A DNA stretch of 59,184 nucleotides from an uncultured Thiohalocapsa sp. (GTDB lineage Bacteria; Pseudomonadota; Gammaproteobacteria; Chromatiales; Chromatiaceae): NCBI RefSeq assembly GCF_913063425.1, contig NZ_CAJXYK010000040.1:1-59184 (forward strand), given 5' to 3'. Numbering within the stretch: position 1 is the stretch's first letter; each line of letters begins with the position of its first letter. Made by a program: the position numbers and the translations under genes. The notes under the pieces were generated by a model, which searched no databases, had not been told where the DNA came from, and saw only the letters and a list, made by a program, of their open reading frames with translations. Positions 25,267-35,619 of the stretch are shown piece after piece.

Positions 25267-27431
25267 ACCAGCCCCGGCCCGAGCACCTCGGTGAGGGCCT
25301 GCTCGAAGTCGGCACGCGTGAGCGCCACCGCCGGCAGGGCCTCGGCATCGAGGGACTGCGGGCGACCGTCGGCACCGGCGACCACGCGGCGGATGGCGAA
25401 GAGCGCCGCACGGTTGCAGATGGCCGCGAGCTCGGCGCCGCTCGCCCCCTCGGTGCGGGCCGCGAGGTCCGCCGCGTCCACCACCTCGGCGCCGGGCTTG
25501 CCGCGCAGGTGCACGGCGAGGATCTCGCCGCGGTCCTGCTCGCTCGGCAGCGGCAGCTCGATGACCTCGTCGAAACGCCCGGGGCGGAGCATGGCGGCGT
25601 CGATGAGGTCGGCGCGGTTGGTGGCGCCGAGCACGAACACGCCCTTCAGCTCCTCCAGGCCGTCCATCTCCGCCAGGAACTGGCTCAGCACCCGCTCGGA
25701 GACATGCGAGTCGCTGGCACCGGCGCTGCGTGCGGGCACCACGGCATCCACCTCGTCCAGGAAGATGATGCAGGGTGCCGCTTGGCGGGCCTTGTGGAAG
25801 ACCTCGCGCACACCGGCTTCCGATTCACCGACGAAGCGCGACATCAGCTCCGGCCCCTTGACCGCAATGACATTGACGCCGCTCTCGTTGGCCACGGCCT
25901 TGGCGATCAGAGTCTTACCGATGCCGGGAGGCCCCGCCAGCAGCAGCCCCTTGGGCGGCGCCACACCGGCCTGCTCGAACAGCTGCGGATACTTGAGCGG
26001 CCATTCCACGGCCTCCACCAGGCGCTGGCGTACACCGGACAGGCCGCCCACATCGTCCCAGCCCACATCCGGCACCTCCACGAAGACCTCGCGGATGGCC
26101 GAGGGCTCCACCTCCCGGTAGGCGGTCAGGAAGTCCTCCATGCCGATGGTGACGGCGGCAAGCTCGTCGAAGGGCAGGTCTTCCAGCGATGCGCCGATGT
26201 TCGGCAGCAGCCGGCGCAGCGTGCCCATGGCCGCCTCGCGGCACAGGGCCTCCAGGTCGGCGCCGACATAGCCGTGGGTGATCTCGGCGAGGTGGTCCAG
26301 CGAGACATCCTCGTTGAGCGGCATGCCGCGCGAGTGGATGTCCAGGATCTCGCGGCGCCCGTCGCGGTCCGGGATGGGAATGGCGATCTCGCGGTCGAAG
26401 CGCCCGGGCCGGCGCAGGGCCGGGTCGATGGCGTTGGGCAGGTTGGTGGCGGCGATGACGATGAGGTTCTGCCGCCGGTTGAGGCCGTCCATCAGCGCCA
26501 GCAGCTGCGCCACCACGCGCTTCTCGACATCGCCCACCACCTTGTCCCGGCGCGGCGCAATGGCGTCGATCTCGTCCAGGAAGATGATGCTCGGCCCCTT
26601 GCGCGACGCCTCGTCGAAGATCTTGCGCAGGTGCGCCTCGCTCTCGCCGTAGAACTTGTGGATGATCTCGGGGCCCGAGACGGTGTAGAAGGCGGCGTTG
26701 GCCTCCTGGGCGATGATCCGCGCAATCAGGGTCTTACCGCAGCCGGGCGGCCCGTGCAGCAGCACGCCCTTGGGGGCGTCTATCCCTAAGCGCTCGAACA
26801 CCTGGGGATGGCGCAGCGGCAGCTCGATCATCTCGCGGATGCGCTGCACCTGGTGGCGCAGCCCGCCGACATCCTCATACGTCATGGTGCCGCCGCCGCG
26901 CTGGGCCGACCCGGCGCCGCCACCGGCGGCCTGGGCCTTGCCGATGACCAGGGCAGTAGTGGGGTTGATGACCACGGCGCCGCCGGGGCTCGTCTCTTCC
27001 ACCCGAAAATCCGCGCTGCGGCTGCCGAACAGGGACGCCCGCACCAGATCGCCCTTCACCACCGGCACGCCGTCCAGCAGGCTGCCGATGTAGGCCATGT
27101 CGCGCTTGCCCGGGGTCACCGTGGTGGGCGTGAGGGTGATGCGCGCTGCGGGCTGGTAGGCGCAGGGCGCAACCTCGGCCTTCTCATCCACGCCGATGCC
27201 GGCATTTTTGCGCGTGATACCGTCCAGTTGGACGCAGTCCTTGCCGCGCATGTCCTGGTAGGCCGGCATCACCTTGGCCACACTGGCGCGCTTGCCACGC
27301 ACCAGCACCACGTCACCGAGCGCCAGACCAAGCCGCTGGATGTCCGCCGGGTCCAGGCGCGCATAGCCGCGGCCCGCGTCCTTCGCCATACCCTCGGCGA
27401 CCTTGAGCTTGACAGTTTCCGTCTCAGACAT
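25263..27431 (-). CDS. CDC48/VAT-type tandem AAA+ ATPase of the gas vesicle cluster
   Basis: The 722-residue protein has a double-psi-barrel N-domain (LKVAEGMAKDAGRGYARLDP) and two AAA+ modules: D1 with GPPGCGKTL (~224-232) and IIFLDEIDAIAPRR, D2 with GPPGIGKTL (~497-505) and IIFLDEVDAVVPAR. Arg fingers follow in PNAIDPALRRPGRFD and ADLIDAAMLRPGRFD. This is the archaeal VAT/eukaryotic p97 design, which unfolds or extracts proteins. In bacteria it is rare, and here it is fixed between Hsp20 and GvpF/L genes. A role in remodelling Gvp assemblies is inferred. It occupies the GvpZ place of Serratia as I recall it. Confidence 0.9.
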   Translation of the reverse strand: MSETETVKLKVAEGMAKDAGRGYARLDPADIQRLGLALGDVVLVRGKRASVAKVMPAYQDMRGKDCVQLDGITRKNAGIGVDEKAEVAPCAYQPAARITLTPTTVTPGKRDMAYIGSLLDGVPVVKGDLVRASLFGSRSADFRVEETSPGGAVVINPTTALVIGKAQAAGGGAGSAQRGGGTMTYEDVGGLRHQVQRIREMIELPLRHPQVFERLGIDAPKGVLLHGPPGCGKTLIARIIAQEANAAFYTVSGPEIIHKFYGESEAHLRKIFDEASRKGPSIIFLDEIDAIAPRRDKVVGDVEKRVVAQLLALMDGLNRRQNLIVIAATNLPNAIDPALRRPGRFDREIAIPIPDRDGRREILDIHSRGMPLNEDVSLDHLAEITHGYVGADLEALCREAAMGTLRRLLPNIGASLEDLPFDELAAVTIGMEDFLTAYREVEPSAIREVFVEVPDVGWDDVGGLSGVRQRLVEAVEWPLKYPQLFEQAGVAPPKGLLLAGPPGIGKTLIAKAVANESGVNVIAVKGPELMSRFVGESEAGVREVFHKARQAAPCIIFLDEVDAVVPARSAGASDSHVSERVLSQFLAEMDGLEELKGVFVLGATNRADLIDAAMLRPGRFDEVIELPLPSEQDRGEILAVHLRGKPGAEVVDAADLAARTEGASGAELAAICNRAALFAIRRVVAGADGRPQSLDAEALPAVALTRADFEQALTEVLGPGLV

Positions 27432-27446
27432 TGCCGACCTCCCGCC

Positions 27447-27939
27447 TCAGACCAGCTTCACTTCTAGGATGCCGTTACGGCAGCTGTACGTCATGCCCTC
27501 GGCAGCGAAGCTGCGCGGCAGCAGAACCTCCTTGCGGTACTTCTTGTCGCCCCGCGCGGCCTGGATGTCGAGCACGTCCCCGTGCAGCTGGAGCTGCACG
27601 TCCTCGTCAGCGATGCCGGGCAGCTCCGCCACCACCTGCACATGGGCGTCCTCTTCGAACACGTCCACCATGGGCTCGGTGACCTCCTGCACCGTGGATG
27701 CGCCCGTCTCCTCGTCGCGGCGGATGTTGCCGAAGGGCTCCACCTTCGGCGTGGACTCGCCATCCTCGCCGAGCCCCACCTTGACGGTGAAGCCGTAGAC
27801 GCCCTTGACCTCGCGCCCACCGCTGGTCTTGGACTCGATGACGCCTTCGCGCTTGAGCTGCTCGCCCGTCTCGGCGAGGTCGCCGAGCTTCTCCACCAGA
27901 TCGCCGAGTCCGCGCAGGATGCCTTCGATGCCGCCGCTG

Positions 27940-27959
<20 letters not shown>
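27447..27959 (-). CDS. gvpH: Hsp20/alpha-crystallin gas vesicle protein (GvpH-type)
   Basis: The 170-residue protein ends in an alpha-crystallin-like domain (VDVFEEDAHVQVVAELPGIADEDVQLQLHGDVLDIQAA, then RKEVLLP and NGILEVKLV). A ~90-residue lead has IEGILRGLGDLVEKLGDLAE, the N-terminal helix typical of gas-vesicle Hsp20 proteins. Start is GTG 27959 with AGGAG 9 nt upstream; the start overlaps the regulator gene's end by 20 bp. It probably chaperones Gvp proteins. Confidence 0.85.
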
Positions 27960-29370
<1,411 letters not shown>

Positions 29371-29375
29371 GGCGC

Positions 29376-29969
29376 TCAACCTCCGCCATGATCAGGTCTG
29401 CCCGCGGGTTGCTGCACCTCGATGTCCGGCGGCAGATGCCGCTCAAGGTCGTGCACGAGACCGAGGAACAGGATGCCCGTCTCGCCGGGTGCGAGGGTCT
29501 GATCGATGCGCTCTGCGATGAAGCGATCACGCCGCACCAGAATCTCTGCGGCGAGGCGGCGCGTCTCCTCCCCGTTCCCGTCACCGTCCTGCTCCAGCAA
29601 CTGCTTCTGGAGCTGGTACTCCTCCACCAGCAGCTCGGCGGACTCCGTGCCCATGAGCCGGGCGCCCCGCTCCACCAGGCGCTGTACCAGCCGGTGATTG
29701 CGGCTGCCGCCGGCGGCCAGATCGGCGACGATGGCCTGCTCGTGCTCGCAGACGGGCAGTCCATCCTGGTAGACGCGCCAGCCCTGTGCAGCGACCGGCA
29801 GGGCCGCGGCGGCCCGCTCGATGCCGCGCCAGACCTCGTCCAGGACCTGATGCCAGCGTTGCCTGTCCATCGCCGTGGGCCGTGCCTGCGCCGCAGCGTC
29901 GGCGAGCCCGCCCAGATCCTCGGGCGTATGCACGATTGGGAAGAGGATCAGCGTGCGTCTGTGCGTCAT
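29376..29969 (-). CDS. Conserved-looking protein of unknown function, first gene of the gas vesicle region
   Basis: A 197-residue soluble protein starts at ATG 29969 after a GGGGGG ribosome site. N-terminus TLILFPIVHTPEDLGGL resembles a strand-loop of an alpha/beta fold. The C-terminal half has a helix rich in charged residues (LLVEEYQLQKQLLE) and a buried-looking strand GETGILFLGLVHDLERHLPPDI. I do not recognise the family. It lies 5 bp before the sigma-54 regulator gene, so a regulatory or sensory role in vesicle control is plausible. It sits where gvpY lies relative to gvrA in Serratia, which is suggestive only. Confidence 0.65.
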   Translation of the reverse strand: MTHRRTLILFPIVHTPEDLGGLADAAAQARPTAMDRQRWHQVLDEVWRGIERAAAALPVAAQGWRVYQDGLPVCEHEQAIVADLAAGGSRNHRLVQRLVERGARLMGTESAELLVEEYQLQKQLLEQDGDGNGEETRRLAAEILVRRDRFIAERIDQTLAPGETGILFLGLVHDLERHLPPDIEVQQPAGRPDHGGG

Positions 29970-30372
29970 CAGCACCCCCCAAGCCTTTACACGCGTTTTT
30001 ATAGTGCCTATAGTTTCGGTGATGAGCGGCATCTTTTCAACGACAATTGACTAGACGTGTACCTTCCCTATGTGATAAGCAGACGGGCTGATTAATGGTT
30101 GTGATCGAGCTCACAGTTCCTTCCCGGCATGCGCGCCCGTGCCCTGAACGGCCATCCGACCGCCGCGCCGACGCTGCTCCAGCTCCCGCTTCCAGCCCGC
30201 CCGTCCAATCCTTTGCACGCAGCTGCGGCGCCGCTCCCATAAGCCCATCGTTGCGCTTGGTTATACTCTAGGTGATCCGCTGCCTGATCCCAGCCGCCCC
30301 CCTGGCTGGGGCGGCATCCGTCCTGTGCCGGGCCGCCGTGGCGCCCGCACCCCAGCCAGACGAGGACACCCC
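29970..30372. other. Divergent intergenic region
   Basis: This region lies between the first gas-vesicle-region gene (minus) and the muramidase gene (plus). It is AT-richer than its surroundings near 29990-30100 and holds the Crp-like palindrome at 30100-30115. A minus-strand TATAAA near 30000 and TATAGG near 30010 are weak -10 candidates. No coding sequence is supported. Confidence 0.5.
30100..30115. promoter_or_regulatory. Crp/Vfr-like binding site
   Basis: TGTGATCGAGCTCACA is a perfect TGTGA-N6-TCACA palindrome, the textbook Crp consensus. It lies ~130 bp upstream of the first gas-vesicle-region gene and ~257 bp upstream of the muramidase gene. A half site TGTGATAAGC starts at 30071. Confidence 0.6.
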
Positions 30373-31239
30373 ATGGCCATCGACATCGAAGCGCAGGTGG
30401 ACCGCATCCTGGAGGAAGCGCGCGAAGAGCTCATCGCCGTCGTCCGGGCCGAAGCCGCCCGCGCGGAAGACAAGCAGGCAGCAAGACCCGCAACCGACGC
30501 CGCCGGGGCCGACGAGCCGGCAACCGCAGACGATGCGCAGGCAGCCCTGCCGAACCATCCGCCGCGGGTGGAGATGGAGCATGAGGCACCTTTCGTGTAC
30601 ACTTATCCCAATCAGACAGAAGACGGGCGCTTCATCCCCGTCTCCTGGACCGGACCAATTCCCGGACAGGCCGCCATCAGCGACGACGACATCACCGAGC
30701 TCGCCGACACCTGGAACGTGAATCCCTGTCACCTGCGCGCGGTGCTGCGGGTGGAGTCCGCAGGCTCCGGCTTTCTGCTCAGCGAGCCGCCGCCGGCACG
30801 CCCGAAAATCCTGTTCGAGGCACATTGGTTCTACAAGCTCACCCCGCTGCCGGTGAGCAGGACCCGCCCCGACTTGAGCTCCCGGCGCTGGAACCGAGGC
30901 CTCTACAAGGGCGGCAGCGCCGAGTGGGAGCGCCTGCACGACGCCATGGAGTTCGATCCGCTGCAGGCATTGAAGTCCGCCAGCTGGGGGCTCGGGCAGG
31001 TCATGGGCTTCAATTACACGGTGGCGGGCTGTGCAACCATGGAGCAGTTCGTGGTCGAGAGCTTCACCGGCGAAAAGGCCCAGTTCAATCACATGCTGAA
31101 TTTCATCGATAACAACGAGCTGATGGGCCATTTGCGCCGCGGGCGCTGGGCGAGCTTCGCCAAGGGCTACAATGGTGCCGGCTACCGCGCCAACCGCTAC
31201 GATGAAAAGCTCGCTGCCGCGGCCCGGCGCTGCCGGTGA
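30373..31239 (+). CDS. N-acetylmuramidase-like protein (DUF3380 type)
   Basis: The 288-residue protein has a charged, helical N-terminal ~70 residues and a C-terminal N-acetylmuramidase domain as found in phage-type endolysins. This has LRAVLRVESAGSGFL (catalytic Glu in RVES), KILFEAHWFYKLT, SASWGLGQVMGFN and FAKGYNGAGYRANRYDEKLAAA. It would cleave peptidoglycan glycan strands. No signal peptide is apparent, so export would need a holin or another route. It stands alone between the gas vesicle region and the gcv operon. Confidence 0.85.
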   Translation: MAIDIEAQVDRILEEAREELIAVVRAEAARAEDKQAARPATDAAGADEPATADDAQAALPNHPPRVEMEHEAPFVYTYPNQTEDGRFIPVSWTGPIPGQAAISDDDITELADTWNVNPCHLRAVLRVESAGSGFLLSEPPPARPKILFEAHWFYKLTPLPVSRTRPDLSSRRWNRGLYKGGSAEWERLHDAMEFDPLQALKSASWGLGQVMGFNYTVAGCATMEQFVVESFTGEKAQFNHMLNFIDNNELMGHLRRGRWASFAKGYNGAGYRANRYDEKLAAAARRCR

Positions 31240-31345
31240 CGCGCCGATGCGGCGCGGCTGTGGACATGCGCATCGGGCCACAGCCGACGGCGGGAATCTT
31301 ACCGGCGCCGCGTTGCGGTTGCGTCAATCTTTGTAAAGCTGTGCC

Positions 31346-31374
31346 TTGGCACAGCGCGGCAGCACGTTTATAGT
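31346..31374 (+). promoter_or_regulatory. Sigma-70 promoter of the gcv operon
   Basis: TTGGCA (-35) and TATAGT (-10) separated by exactly 17 bp. Predicted start is near 31381, immediately ahead of the glycine riboswitch. Confidence 0.75.
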
Positions 31375-31389
31375 CCGCAAACGGTTTCG

Positions 31390-31635
31390 GAGCCGCGGGA
31401 GAGACCGGCAGCCTCGGGCGACACAGTCCAGCGCAAGGCCGGCGCCGAAGGCGCAACACCGCCCGGAATCGCTCAGGCAAAAGGACCGCGGCACCACGCA
31501 CCGACTCTGGAGAGCGGCCGGCGCAGACAGCATCGCAGCCGGCCCACCGACGGGGCAGCAGCAGACGCCAGACCAGGTATCGACCCGAGACCCTGGCATC
31601 GCTGCAAACTCTCAGGTTCAGGACAGAGGGGCGGC
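31390..31635 (+). promoter_or_regulatory. Tandem glycine riboswitch
   Basis: Two consecutive aptamers are visible. The first opens with GGGAGAGACCGGC and closes with CGCTCAGGCAAAAGGACCG. A short linker leads to the second, which begins ACTCTGGAGAGCGGCCGGC and closes with GCAAACTCTCAGGTTCAGGACAGAGGGG-type sequence. These are the signature segments of the cooperative glycine riboswitch, and gcvT follows by 75 bp. Glycine binding should turn on the cleavage system. Confidence 0.93.
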
Positions 31636-31710
31636 GCGCCGGCAGCAATGCCGGCGCGCCGCCGCTTGTCCAATCGCCGGCCGCACACCGGCCCGACCCG
31701 GGAGGCCCGC

Positions 31711-32820
31711 ATGGGTTCCAGAACACCCCTTTTCGATGCCCACGTCGCCCTTGGTGCCAAGATGGTGCCCTTCGGCGGCTGGGACATGCCGCTGCACTAC
31801 GGCTCCCAGCTCGACGAGCACCACGCCGTGCGCCGCAACGCCGGCGTCTTCGACGTCTCGCACATGCAGCCGGTGGACGTGACCGGGCCCGCCGCAAAGC
31901 CCTATCTCCAGTTCCTGCTGGCCAACGACGTGGGCAAGCTCGCCCAAACAGACGCCTGGACCGGCCGTGCCCTCTACAGCTGCATGCTGAACGAGCGCGC
32001 CGGCGTCGTCGATGACCTGATCTGCTACCACCTCGGCCCGCAACGCTACCGGCCGGTGGTCAACGCCGCCACCGCAGACAAGGATCTTGCCTGGATGCAG
32101 GAGCGCGCCGCCGGATTCGACGCCACCGTCACCCGACGGGACGACCTCGCCATGCTCGCTGTGCAGGGCCCGAGCGCACGCAGTCTGGCCGAGCCGCTGC
32201 TGCCGGCGTCCATCCGCGCTGCGGCCATGACACTGAAGCCCTTCCATGCCGCGGAAGGCGACGGCTGGCTCGTGGGCCGCACCGGCTACACGGGCGAAGA
32301 CGGCTTCGAGATCATCCTGCCGGCGGAGGCCGTCGGCGCCCTGTGGCAGGGCCTGCTGGACGCCGGCGTCGCGCCCTGTGGCCTCGGCGCCCGGGACACC
32401 TTGCGCCTGGAAGCCGGTATGAGCCTCTACGGCCAGGACATGGACGAAGACACCGACCCCCTGTCTGCGGGCCTCGGCTGGACCGTCGCCTGGCAGCCGC
32501 CGGAGCGTCATTTCATGGGGCGCAAGGCGCTGGCAGCGCGCCGCGAGGCCGCCGACCTGCCGCGGTGTGTCGGTCTGCTGCTCACCGGGCGCGGCGTGCT
32601 GCGCGCACACCAGCAGGTGCTCCTGGACGGCAAGCACGTCGGCGAGATCACCTCCGGCGGCTTCTCGCCGACGTTGGAGCGCTCCATCGCGCTGGCACGC
32701 ATCGACGCGGCCGCCGCGGCGGCCGGCGAGGTCGCCGTGGACATCCGCGGCAGGGCCGTGCCGGCACGCATCGTCAAGCCCCCTTTCGTGCGCAATGGAC
32801 AGCCCAAGATCGACCTCTGA
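31711..32820 (+). CDS. gcvT: Glycine cleavage system T protein (aminomethyltransferase)
   Basis: The 369-residue enzyme transfers the methylene group from lipoyl-bound aminomethyl on GcvH to tetrahydrofolate, releasing ammonia. Seen: TPLFDAHVALGAKMVPFGGWDMPLHYG and VFDVSHM near the start, RTGYTGEDGFEII in the middle, then GLGARDTLRLEAGMSLYGQDMDEDTDPLSAGLGW and SGGFSPTLERSIALARI. Length is normal. ATG 31711 follows GGAGG by 5 nt. It is the first gene after the glycine riboswitch. Confidence 0.97.
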   Translation: MGSRTPLFDAHVALGAKMVPFGGWDMPLHYGSQLDEHHAVRRNAGVFDVSHMQPVDVTGPAAKPYLQFLLANDVGKLAQTDAWTGRALYSCMLNERAGVVDDLICYHLGPQRYRPVVNAATADKDLAWMQERAAGFDATVTRRDDLAMLAVQGPSARSLAEPLLPASIRAAAMTLKPFHAAEGDGWLVGRTGYTGEDGFEIILPAEAVGALWQGLLDAGVAPCGLGARDTLRLEAGMSLYGQDMDEDTDPLSAGLGWTVAWQPPERHFMGRKALAARREAADLPRCVGLLLTGRGVLRAHQQVLLDGKHVGEITSGGFSPTLERSIALARIDAAAAAAGEVAVDIRGRAVPARIVKPPFVRNGQPKIDL

Positions 32821-32898
32821 GTCCGCCTGCCGCTGACGCGGCGCGTCCGGCGGCACCCAACTGCACCCCTTCCGGAACCGAGCCTACAGGAGTCCGCC

Positions 32899-33291
32899 AT
32901 GAGCGACATCCCAGCCGACCTCAAGTACACCGAGAGCCACGAGTGGGTCCGCGACAACGGCGACGGCACCGTCACCGTGGGCATCACCGACCACGCCCAG
33001 GACGCCCTGGGCGACCTCGTCTTCGTGGAGCTGCCGGAGGTGGGCAAAGCGCTCGCCGCCGAGGACGCCTGCGCCGTGGTTGAATCGGTGAAGGCGGCGT
33101 CCGATATCTATGCGCCATTGGAGGGCGAGGTCGTGAGCGTCAACGAGGCGCTCGACGGCGCCCCTGAAACCATCAACTCAGACCCTTACGGCGAAGGCTG
33201 GATCTTCCAGCTGAAGCTCGCCGGCGACGACCCGGCCGCCGGGCTGCTGGATGCAGACGCCTACCAGCAGGTGGTCGAAGAGGAAGCCTGA
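32899..33291 (+). CDS. gcvH: Glycine cleavage system H protein
   Basis: A 130-residue lipoyl carrier that shuttles the aminomethyl group between GcvP, GcvT and the lipoamide dehydrogenase. ESHEWV opens the fold, [11 protein letters not shown] follows, and [19 protein letters not shown] contains the lipoylated Lys65. AGGAG precedes the ATG by about 7 nt. It lies 78 bp after gcvT. Confidence 0.97.
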   Translation: MSDIPADLKYTESHEWVRDNGDGTVTVGITDHAQDALGDLVFVELPEVGKALAAEDACAVVESVKAASDIYAPLEGEVVSVNEALDGAPETINSDPYGEGWIFQLKLAGDDPAAGLLDADAYQQVVEEEA

Positions 33292-33474
33292 GCCGGGCGG
33301 CGCGCTGCGCAACGCGCCACGGCGCCACTGCGCCACCGTACAGGCCCCGGCGCGGCGCGCGCCGACGCCCCGGCAGCGCGCCCGCAGCCGCCGGCTGCCA
33401 ACTGCGCCGGGTTGCGCCGCCGCCGGCCAGCCCAAAGCCGATCCACCCGCGACGACGATACGCAGACCCCCATC

Positions 33475-34842
33475 ATGCCCTTCATCCCCCACACCGAAAC
33501 CGATGTGTCCGAGATGCTCGCCGTCATCGGCGCCGAGCGCATCGACGACCTGTTCGACGAAATTCCGCCGGCGCTGCGCGCGAAGGGGCTCGACGGCATT
33601 CCCGCGGGCCTGTCCGAGATGGAGGTCACGCGGCTGATGCAGGGTCGCGCGCGCGCAGACGGCGAGCCGCTGTGCTTCATCGGCGCCGGTGCCTACGAGC
33701 ACCACATCCCCGCCGCCGTCTGGCAGATCACCACCCGCGGGGAGTTCTACAGCGCCTACACGCCCTACCAGGCGGAAGCGAGCCAGGGCACGTTGCAGGT
33801 GCTCTACGAGTTCCAGTCCATGATGACGGCGCTGACCGCCATGGACGTCTCCAACGCCTCGCTCTACGACGGCGCCTCGGCGCTGGCCGAGGCGGTGCTG
33901 ATGGCAGTGCGCGCCAACCGCAAGTGCAAGAGCAAGCGGGTGCTGGTGCCGAAGTCCCTGCACCCATCCTACCGACGCACCGCGCGCGGACTGGTGGGCA
34001 ATCAGGGCATCGAGCTCATCCCCGTGGACTTCGACCGCACCACCGGCCAGACACCCGTAGCGCACTACGCAGCCGCCGCCGGCGACGAGGAGGTGGCCGC
34101 CGTGGTCCTGCCGCAGCCGAACTTCTTCGGCGTGCTGGAGGACGTGCACGCGGTCACCGACTGGGCGCATCAGCACAACATGCTGGTCATCGGCGTGGTC
34201 AACCCGGTGGCGCTGGCGGTGCTGAGCCCGCCCGGCGACTGGGGCGGCACCGGCGCCGACATCGCCTGCGGCGAAGGCCAGCCGCTTGGCATGCCGCTCG
34301 CTTCCGGCGGGCCCTATCTCGGCTTTTTGACCTGCAAGCAGGACTTCGTCCGCCAGCTGCCGGGGCGCATCGCCGGCAAGACGCTGGACGCCGACGGCAA
34401 GGTGGGCTACACACTCACGCTGCAGGCCCGCGAGCAGCACATCCGCCGCTCCAAGGCGACCTCCAACATCTGCACCAACCAGGGTCTGCTGGTGACCGCC
34501 GCCACCATCCACATGGCCATCCTCGGCGCGGACGGCCTGGAGCGCGTCGCCGCCAGCTGCCATGCCAACACGCGTCGGCTCATGGAGCTGCTGTGCGGGA
34601 TCCCGGGGGTCGAGCCGCTCTTCGACAGCCCGGTGTTCCACGAGCAGGCGCTGCGGCTGCCCGCATCCACCGCGGAAGTGCTGCACGCCCTGGCCGAGCA
34701 CGACATCCTCGGCGGCTTCGACCTCGGCGCGGAGTATCCCGAGCTGGATCCGGCGGTGCTGGTGTGCGCCACCGAAATGCGCACAGAGGAAGACATGGTC
34801 GCCTTCCGCGACAAGCTGGCAGCGGTACTGAGCAACCAGTGA
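33475..34842 (+). CDS. gcvPA: Glycine dehydrogenase subunit 1 (P protein alpha)
   Basis: A 455-residue N-terminal half of the two-subunit glycine decarboxylase, with [69 protein letters not shown] and [16 protein letters not shown]. It pairs with GcvPB to decarboxylate glycine using PLP. ATG 33475 gives the standard N-terminus. gcvPA and gcvPB are usually adjacent, but here 1.2 kb with tpx and TIR genes separates them. Confidence 0.96.
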   Translation: MPFIPHTETDVSEMLAVIGAERIDDLFDEIPPALRAKGLDGIPAGLSEMEVTRLMQGRARADGEPLCFIGAGAYEHHIPAAVWQITTRGEFYSAYTPYQAEASQGTLQVLYEFQSMMTALTAMDVSNASLYDGASALAEAVLMAVRANRKCKSKRVLVPKSLHPSYRRTARGLVGNQGIELIPVDFDRTTGQTPVAHYAAAAGDEEVAAVVLPQPNFFGVLEDVHAVTDWAHQHNMLVIGVVNPVALAVLSPPGDWGGTGADIACGEGQPLGMPLASGGPYLGFLTCKQDFVRQLPGRIAGKTLDADGKVGYTLTLQAREQHIRRSKATSNICTNQGLLVTAATIHMAILGADGLERVAASCHANTRRLMELLCGIPGVEPLFDSPVFHEQALRLPASTAEVLHALAEHDILGGFDLGAEYPELDPAVLVCATEMRTEEDMVAFRDKLAAVLSNQ

Positions 34843-34874
34843 CGAGGGACGCGGCGTAGGCCGCCCACCCCGAG

Positions 34875-34931
34875 CCTCACGACTCGCAGCCCGCGCCCAA
34901 CCCCCAGTCCCCAGCCCCCAGTCCCCAGCCC
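34875..34931. repeat. Short CCCCAGTCCCCAGC tandem repeat ahead of tpx
   Basis: Four to five imperfect CCCAGTCCCCAGC-like units (about 34896-34931) fill the gap between gcvPA and tpx, pointing to an insertion or slippage scar at the boundary where a foreign gene entered the operon. Confidence 0.5.
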
Positions 34932-34950
34932 TTCTCCAAGGAGACCACCC

Positions 34951-35451
34951 ATGGCCCAGACCGCACTGCAAGGCAACCCCGTCAACCTCGCCGGCGAGCT
35001 GCCCGCCGTCGGCAGTCCCGCACCGGACTTCAAGCTCGTCGATAAGGACCTGGGCGACAAGACGCTCGCGGAGCTCGCCGGCAAAAAGGTTCTGCTCAAT
35101 ATCGTGCCGAGCCTGGACACGCCGGTCTGCGCCACTTCCACCCGCAAGTTCAACGAATCCTTCGCCGGCCGTCAGGACGCTGTCTGTTTGGTGGTTTCCG
35201 CCGACCTGCCCTTCGCCATGGGCCGCTTCTGCGCCACCGAGGGCATCGAGAACGTGCATCCGCTGTCCATGATGCGCTCCAAGGCCTTCGCCAAGGACTA
35301 CGGCGTGCTCATCGAGGACGGCCCGCTTGCCGGCATCACCGCCCGCGCCATCGTCGTGCTCGACGCCGACGGCCGGGTCATCTACACGCAGCTGGTGCCG
35401 GAAATCGGCGAGGAGCCAGATTACGAGGCCGCGCTGAAGGCGCTCGCCTGA
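34951..35451 (+). CDS. tpx: Thiol peroxidase Tpx
   Basis: The 166-residue atypical 2-Cys peroxiredoxin has peroxidatic Cys60 in [14 protein letters not shown] and resolving Cys94 in [18 protein letters not shown]. It also has the Tpx-type N-terminus [17 protein letters not shown]. It reduces peroxides with thioredoxin. AGGAGA lies 7 nt before ATG. Its place between gcvPA and gcvPB is unusual; possibly an insertion whose expression is now tied to the glycine riboswitch promoter. Confidence 0.96.
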   Translation: MAQTALQGNPVNLAGELPAVGSPAPDFKLVDKDLGDKTLAELAGKKVLLNIVPSLDTPVCATSTRKFNESFAGRQDAVCLVVSADLPFAMGRFCATEGIENVHPLSMMRSKAFAKDYGVLIEDGPLAGITARAIVVLDADGRVIYTQLVPEIGEEPDYEAALKALA

Positions 35452-35466
35452 GTCCCCGACCGCATC

Positions 35467-35619
35467 GTGACGCAGCAAGTAGGCCCACCGGGGGTGCCGC
35501 CACCGCTGGTGTTCATCAGCCACGCCGGCGAGGACATTCTTGCCCTTAACGACGCCGATCGATACTTGGCCGATCTGGCATGTCGCCTCACGGAGCTCCG
35601 CGATGCACCGATCACATGA
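35467..35619 (+). pseudogene. TIR-like N-terminal fragment
   Basis: A 50-codon frame from GTG 35467 reads PPLVFISHAGEDILAL and then a helix (DRYLADLACRLTEL) before TGA. VFISHAGED is the first-strand signature of TIR domains, but the rest of the domain is missing. It overlaps the next TIR gene by 17 bp in another frame. It may be a truncated TIR copy or a decayed partner. Confidence 0.45.

Noticed and set aside
30373-31239. Prophage remnant at the muramidase gene
   Set aside because: No other phage genes, integrase or att sites are adjacent; a single endolysin-like domain is not enough.
33178-35523. Minus-strand 781-codon frame opposite gcvPA and tpx
   Set aside because: Antisense shadow of conserved gcvPA and tpx; no domain, no ribosome site.
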